NCBI RefSeq assembly: GCF_907164915.1
Contig: NC_061862.1
Coordinates: forward strand, 139,615,520 to 139,679,519
Source: Impatiens glandulifera
Lineage: Eukaryota > Streptophyta > Magnoliopsida > Ericales > Balsaminaceae
Length of the DNA stretch: 64,000 nucleotides
Reading direction: 5' to 3'
In this document: positions 58,323 through 64,000 of the stretch, one piece after another
Position numbering within the stretch: the first letter of the stretch is position 1
Layout of the letters: each line of letters begins with the position of its first letter
Translations under genes and position numbers: made by a program
The notes under the pieces: model-generated
The model's database searches: none
Told to the model about the DNA's origin: nothing
Seen by the model: only the letters and a program-made list of their open reading frames with translations

Positions 58323-58937
58323 GAATATATGAGAATTTAATTCTGAGTTTTTTTTAAATATCTCATTACTATTGAACTACTTAATATAAAACAAAATTTT
58401 GACAAATAAAATGTCACCCATATATAAAACCATAAATAATCGTTAATACACAAATAATTAATTTAATTCAACTCAAAACCCAAAGTGAAAATTATTATTT
58501 TGTTAAACTTATACTTAAATATTATAATACATAACTTTGTTTTAACATATTTTCATAATCTATTAGTCAAATCTTTACATGTTTGGATTGATTTCATCTT
58601 TAAATATAAAAATAATTATTTTGTTAGGTCAATATTAATTTTTATTATTCATTAAATTTTAAAATAACTTCTTATTCTTTTGAAAATTTAAAATGAGTCA
58701 TTTGCAAATCTCATAGATAAATCTATTGTATATTCAATTTAAAGTAAAAAATTTAAGTAGATTGAATGTAATTTGCTTTATTTTGATACAAGATTATAAA
58801 AATAAAAAAAAAAAATTAAAAAATGACAAAACAGTAACAAATATGACAAATAATAAAGTGAAAACATAACCCTGTATAAAGAGAGGTATGCAGTGATGTA
58901 AACTCAAACAATCCATCTAAATATTTAAAATTTAAAG

Positions 58938-59036
58938 ATAAATGAATCAAAATACATTCTTTTATCATGTCTTCTTATTGCTTTTTCAATAGTTTAGGTT
59001 TACGCTGAGGAATTAGTAAAGGAATTAGCTAGTCAG
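58938..59036 (+). pseudogene. Truncated copy 1 of the secreted His/Pro-rich gene
   Basis: Matches the first 75 bp or so of the gene at 62590. The promoter with its TATA box (GTATAAAG, near 58874) is preserved, but the start codon is ATA and the reading frame has stops. Similarity ends after GAATTAGCTAGTCA, so everything after the signal peptide is missing. A duplicated GAATTAGTAAAG is shared with copy 2. Confidence 0.85.
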
Positions 59037-60985
59037 ATATTTAGAATTATCTTAATTAGATTCTAATTTAAATTGTGAGAAATTAAATCTGAATGCGAAA
59101 TCGTACCTTAATTTGATGAATCTTCTCTTTCCTTAGAATGGAAATGGTTTAATCTCTCTTTCTTTAGACTTTCTTTATGGAATGGCTCTTCCAATTTGAT
59201 GAGTATGTCAATAGGTTTTTCTCTCTATTGATGGGGACGCAAATGAGAATTGTCCGTGTCTCAAATGGGTACCATTACCATTACAAATAACCAACAAAGT
59301 TATTATAGTTTTATCATTTCCAATTTAGCCTCTTCATAAAAATAGAAATGTCACTTAGATATCCTTACTTTATTTTAATGACAAATATACCCAGTCATAA
59401 ACTTAATTTCACATTATATCACATTATTTTGGCTAATATTAAATATGACATTAACACAATTATTTTTTATACTATTGACCCAATAAATTCCAAAATCTCC
59501 CACTGGGTCAACTTATATATAAAAATAAATGTATCAACATTATGGTGACTGAGGTTTTATGTCATCTCAAATATGTTGTATAAATAATTTTATAAATTAA
59601 TCATATCAATATATGACCAAAGAGCTCGACGTCGTATTTGAGCACAACTAGACCCAACAGTAATCACATAAATCAATACAATTAATTGAAAAATCATATC
59701 ATGAATGTGAAGAATGAAAATTTCATGCAAGTATATCTTTTCATGTCAATTTTCAACTAGTCCTACTTTACTTTAGTGAGATCATACTTTAAACATAATT
59801 ATACAAAGTGTAATGAACTGGATAATACTTAATTTCTGATCAGAATAAAAATCTTATAAATATCTATAAAATAACTAAACTGAAAGACAACCAAACTACA
59901 AACACTCACTTAAGTTAGAGATCGTCAATATCTATGACACTCATGCGAGTAATATTCTCATCAAAAACACTAGATGATAAACTCAAGGGATCCATAACCA
60001 TAGAGTTTGTGTATAAGTATTTTGTAGAAATCTATCCACTTTGTATCGTTTATTTCACAACAAGAAACTTGATGTCAATATCACCTAATTTGATGCCTAG
60101 TAACATGTCACAAATTTCGCTGCAATAGTGGATGATGTCGTAAGTGTTTATTTGACATTTCTAAAGAAACGACAAAACCAGCTAGCGAAAAATCTAACCT
60201 GAATGGATTTCATACTGTTTTAGCATCCTGTAAGATCGACTATTTGACTTTTTATATGTGAGCATTTAATTCTTGGTTCTTTTCAAATATCTCTTAACTA
60301 TTGGGCTACTTAATTTCAAGCAAAATTTGTGACAAACAAAATGTCACCCATATAAAAAATCACAAATAAGCGTTTACTTCCACTGAACTTGTAATACACA
60401 AATAATCAATTTAATTCAACTCAAAACAAACAGAGAGAATTTTTTTTTTGAAATTTATAGTTAAATATTATAATATATATAATACATAACTTTGTTTCAA
60501 TATATTTTCATAATCTATTAGTCAAATCTTTACATGTTGTGATTGATTTTATCTTTAAATATAAAAATAATTATTTTGTTATGTCAATAAAATTTTAAAA
60601 TAACTTCTTATTCTTTTGAAAATTTAAAATGAGTCATTTGCAAATCTCATAGATAAATCTATTGTAGATTCAATTTAAAGTACAAAATTTAAATATATTG
60701 AATGTAATTTGCTTTATTTTAATATAAGATTATAAAAATAATAACAAAATAAATAAAAATTAAAAAAATGACAAAACAGTAACAAATATGACAAATAATA
60801 AAGTGAAAACATAACCCTGTATAAAGAGAGGTATGCAGTGATGTAAACTCAAACAATCCATCTAAATATTTAAAATTTAAAGATAAAAGCAACAAAATAC
60901 ATTCTTTTATCATGTCTTCTTATTGCTTTTTCAATAGTTTATGTTTACGCTGAGGAATTAGTAAAGGAATTAGCTAGTCAGGATA
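59037..60985 (+). repeat. Tandem unit 2
   Basis: Contains an LTR-like block (59073-59484), a segment with TCTCCCACTGGGTCAAC (59490-59506) followed by further non-coding repeat DNA to about 60235, then the gene-upstream region and truncated copy 2. It is about 1.95 kb. Its left 1.1 kb is nearly identical to unit 3. Confidence 0.85.
60883..60985 (+). pseudogene. Truncated copy 2 of the secreted His/Pro-rich gene
   Basis: Same truncated structure as copy 1, with the TATA box kept near 60820. Start codon lost (ATA), GCAACAAAATACATTC retained, then the shared duplication GAATTAGTAAAGGAATTAG. Copies 1 and 2 share this change, so one derives from the other. Confidence 0.85.
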
Positions 60986-62660
60986 GTTAGAATTATCTTA
61001 ATTAGATTCTAATTTAAATTGTGAGAAATTAAATCTGAATGCGAAATCGTACCTTAATTTGATGAATGATGAATGATGAATCTTCTCTTTCCTTAGAATG
61101 GAAATGGTTTAATCTCTCTTTCTTTAGACTTTCTTTATGGAATGGTTCTTCCAATTTGATGAGTATGTCAATAGGTTTTTCTTTCTATTGATGGGGACGC
61201 AAATGAGAATTGTCCGTATCTCAAATGAGTACCATTACCATTACAAATAACCAACATTAATTTAGTTATTATAGTTTTATCATTTCCAATTTAGCCTCTT
61301 CATAAAATTAGAAATGTCACTTAGATATCCTTACTTTATTTTAATGACAAATATACCCAGCCATAAACTTAATTTCACATTATATCACATTATTTTGGCT
61401 AATATTAAATATGACATTAACACAATTATTTTTTATACAATTGACCCAATAAATTCCAAAATCTCCCACTGGGTCAACGTATATATAAAAATAAATGTAT
61501 CAACATTATGGTGACTGAGGTTTTATGTCATCTCAAATATGTTGTATAAATAATTTTATTAATTAATCATATCAATATATGACCAAAGAGCTCGACGTCG
61601 TATTTGAGCACAACTAGACCCAACAGTAACCACATAAATTAATAAAATTAATTGAAAAATCATATCATGAATGTGAAGAATGAAAATTTCATGCAAGTAT
61701 ATCTTTTCATGTCAATTTTCAACTAGTCCTATTTTACTTTAGTGAGGTCATACTTTAAACATAATTATACAAAGTGTAATGAACTGAATAATACTTAATT
61801 TCTGATCAGAATAAAAATCTTATAAATATCTATAAAATAACTAAACTGAAAGACAAACAAACTACAAACACTCACTTAAGTTAGAGATCGTCAATATCTA
61901 TGACACTCATGCGAGTAATATTCTCATGAAAAACACTAGATGATAAACTCAAGGGATCCATAACCATAGAGTTTGTGTATAAACTCAAATATCTCATAAC
62001 TATTGGGCTACTTAATTTCAAGCAAAATTTGTGACAAACAAAATGTCACCCATATAAAAAATCACAAATAAACGCTTACTTCCACTGAACTTGTAATACA
62101 CAAATAATCAATTTAATTCAACTCAAAACAAATAGAGAGAATTGTTTTTTTTTTTTAAATTTATAGTTAAATATTATAATATATATAATACATAACTTTG
62201 TTTCAATATATTTTCATAATCTATTAGTCAAATCTTTACATGTTGTGATTGATTTTATCTTTAAATATAAAAATAATTATTTTGTTATGTCAATAAAATT
62301 TTAAAATAACTTCTTATTCTTTTGAAAATTTAAAATGAGTCATTTGCAAATCTCATAGATAAATCTATTGTAGATTCAATTTAAAGTACAAAATTTAAGT
62401 ATATTGAATGTAATTTGCTTTATTTTGATATAAGATTATAAAAATAATAACAAAATAAATAAAAATTTTAAAAAATGACAAAACAGTAACAAATATGACA
62501 AATAATAAAGTGAAAACATAACCCTATATAAAGAGAGGTATGCATTGATGTAAACTCAAACCATCCATCTAAATATTTAAAATTTAAAGATGAATGCAAC
62601 AAAATACATTCTCTTATTATGTCTTCTCATTGCTTCTTCAATAGCTTATGCTTACGCAAG
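60986..62660 (+). repeat. Tandem unit 3, joined to the intact gene
   Basis: Nearly identical to unit 2 for the first kilobase. At about 61980 a deletion of roughly 260 bp relative to unit 2 joins GTGTATAA to CTCAAATATCTCATAACTAT. The gene-upstream region and the start of the intact gene follow. Confidence 0.85.
62525..62532 (+). promoter_or_regulatory. TATA box of the secreted-protein gene
   Basis: TATATAAA 65 bp before the start codon, followed by GAGAGG. The same promoter block is present at the two truncated copies. Confidence 0.75.
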
Positions 62661-63351
62661 GGAATTAGCTAGTCATGATGATTCGTTATCCTCTAACGAT
62701 GTTGAATTTGTATCGACAAACAAAGAGTCATCAAAAATTAATGATGAACGTCTTTTAATCGATATAGATTCACACGGGCACAAGAAATGTCTACACAAAG
62801 ACAAACATCATCCATGTCATCGACATGCACATCCACCAACGGGGGGACCAAATCAGGCACCTATATACCCACCTAAACCTTCATCTAATGGAGCGCACAA
62901 GAAAGGTCACAAGAAAGGTCACAAGAAAGGGAAGCATCATCAACACGCACATCCACCAAAGAGAGGGCCAACTCAAGCACCTATACATCCACCAAACGAG
63001 GGACCAACTCAAGCGCCTATACTTCCACCAAACGAGGGGCCAACTCAAGCACCTATACTTCCACCATATGAGGGGCCAGCATATCAAGTGTTTATAATTC
63101 CACCTAAACGTTCATCCAACATTGATGATATCGATATGGATTATACTCTTGATTCAGTCCGTGAAGATTCATCAGAGATTAATGAAGATCATACCTCAGA
63201 TGGTAAAGAATTATATGATGAGCACAAGAAAGATCACCACAAAGGGAAACATCATCGACACATATCACCCAAGAGGGCACCAACTCAAGCGCCTATGCAC
63301 CCACCTAAGCGTTCACCAACTTTAATGGAATCGATATTTAGATGGATCTAG
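62590..63351 (+). CDS. Secreted His/Lys/Pro-rich repeat protein
   Basis: 253 residues, single exon. Residues 1-23 form a clear signal peptide (YILLLCLLIASSIAYAYA), likely cut before RELASHD. Then comes an acidic Ser/Asp-rich stretch (28-60), a His-rich part with two Cys (67 and 76) and HKKGHKKGHKKGKHHQH (103-119). Pro-rich repeats of the type PPNEGPTQAPILPP fall at 81-97 and 121-165, with TQAP four times and NQAP once. A second acidic stretch (178-210), HKKDHHKGKHHRH (211-223) and a last TQAP repeat near the C-terminus follow. It probably goes to the cell wall or apoplast. His and Lys clusters could bind metal, pectin or nucleic acid. Pro motifs may be hydroxylated, as in arabinogalactan or extensin-like proteins. 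I do not recognise the exact family. The start is fixed by the signal peptide and TATA spacing. Confidence 0.85.
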   Translation: MNATKYILLLCLLIASSIAYAYARELASHDDSLSSNDVEFVSTNKESSKINDERLLIDIDSHGHKKCLHKDKHHPCHRHAHPPTGGPNQAPIYPPKPSSNGAHKKGHKKGHKKGKHHQHAHPPKRGPTQAPIHPPNEGPTQAPILPPNEGPTQAPILPPYEGPAYQVFIIPPKRSSNIDDIDMDYTLDSVREDSSEINEDHTSDGKELYDEHKKDHHKGKHHRHISPKRAPTQAPMHPPKRSPTLMESIFRWI

Positions 63352-63392
63352 ATGATGGTTTTGTTTCAATTGATGAAGATTTGTAATAGATT

Positions 63393-63398
63393 AATAAA
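63393..63398 (+). terminator. Poly(A) signal of the secreted-protein gene
   Basis: AATAAA 42 bp after the stop codon, a usual place for a plant near-upstream element. A second ACAATAAA lies near 63434. Confidence 0.5.
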
Positions 63399-63439
63399 GT
63401 TCCATACTCGATGAATGAAGAGTTATATAAGACACAATA

Positions 63440-64000
63440 AAAGTTACCGTAAAAACATTTGTGGAAAACAAATCCTTACTCCAACCTTGAGAGTATCAAC
63501 TAATATCAGTTTTGCATCAATAATTAATTATTTTATGCGGCTCAAACATAATATATTCCGAATAATTTCGTTTGATTTCTACCAATAAAATAAGTGAATG
63601 CATATCTCGTGGTTTTAATCAAATTATGCACTGTTCTTGTTCTTGCAATATTATTTTCAATCCATCTTTATTTTAAATTATTTAATTATATTTTTTGTAG
63701 TGCAATTACAGTATTTTGTAAATTATTTAATTTTTTTAAAAAAATATTATAACATATTATTATGAAATTCAACAAATTAATCGGAAATATATATTATAAT
63801 TAATTAAATTATGATAGAAATTAAAATAAATATAAAATTAATTATTTAAGTGATTATAAATAGGAAACAAGTATGTAAAGTTCAAAATTTTTATGAACTT
63901 ATTTTCTAAGGTGTATAACACCATTATGATTACTCTGAAATTTTGTAATTTTTTTAACATGGATTACTATATTCTATAATTGATTGTCACTTTCTTATAT
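63440..64000. other. AT-rich intergenic DNA, no gene
   Basis: No coding frame, repeat or RNA gene recognised up to the window end. Confidence 0.5.

Larger units (their letters stand above)
57056..59036 (+). repeat. Tandem unit 1: LTR-like block plus dead promoter/signal-peptide copy
   Basis: First of three related units. 57090-57634 is LTR-like (TGTTAGAAATT to TTTCAACA). 57635-58320 has no counterpart in the other units. From about 58320 the unit matches the upstream region of the gene at 62590 (about 61985-62590) and ends with a decayed signal-peptide region (58938-59036). Confidence 0.8.

Noticed and set aside
62825..63325. Alternative frames inside the secreted-protein gene on both strands
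   Set aside because: Shadows of the repetitive coding sequence; the 253-codon frame alone has a signal peptide and promoter spacing.

Overview
This window looks like a repeat-rich stretch of a dicot plant nuclear genome. It is very AT-rich. It holds an intronless FAD2-type desaturase with plant hallmarks, Ty1/copia elements primed by initiator tRNA-Met, a plant L1-type LINE, Mutator-like and hAT-like elements with their usual target-site duplications, and degenerate TTTAGGG-type telomere motifs. A downstream ORF in one retroelement recalls hypothetical proteins common in asterids (Lamiales), but that is from memory and weak. I found no rRNA gene, intact tRNA gene or CRISPR array.

Only two loci look like intact host genes. 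One is a divergent FAD2-like desaturase (13980-15080, minus). The other is a small secreted His/Pro/Lys-rich protein (62590-63351, plus) with a TATA box and a poly(A) signal. A broken fragment of the SMC5/6 subunit gene NSE4 lies at about 10540-10995 (minus).

Layout. 1-426: purine-rich DNA without a gene. 427-9470: a roughly 3.7-kb tandem duplication, each copy an AT-rich block plus a dead minus-strand Tork-like copia; copy B is split by a copia LTR (7007-8315). 10154-10439: probable 5' LTR of the copy-B element. 10540-10995: NSE4 relic. 11224-12480 and 12992-13755: two TIR elements, the first carrying a palindromic minisatellite, the second telomere-like repeats. 13980-15080: FAD2. 16046-16790: Helitron-like repeat. 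18285-20420: dead LINE. 20430-21900: less AT-rich, possibly organelle-derived DNA. 22141-26668: internally deleted copia element with TSD AACAC. 28082-29334: second telomere-motif TIR element. 30100-31463: degenerate MULE with a SWIM zinc finger. 32789-34592: old non-coding LTR element. 34593-37918: deleted copia element whose LTR holds a 47-bp minisatellite and a hAT MITE. 37919-38345: duplicated G-rich block. 38475-41570: dead minus-strand copia. 42098-56220: 14-kb SIRE-like copia element with TSD CTAAA, interrupted by a very young 6-kb non-coding LTR element (45771-51764, TSD CCTTG). 57056-62660: three tandem units that duplicated the promoter and signal-peptide region of the secreted-protein gene; only the last has the full gene.

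The main themes are nested insertion, non-autonomous elements, and elements that have acquired unusual internal modules: LTR minisatellites, tandem polypurine tracts, tRNA-like A/B-box segments, telomere-like repeats, and a long array of short hairpins inside the young non-coding element.
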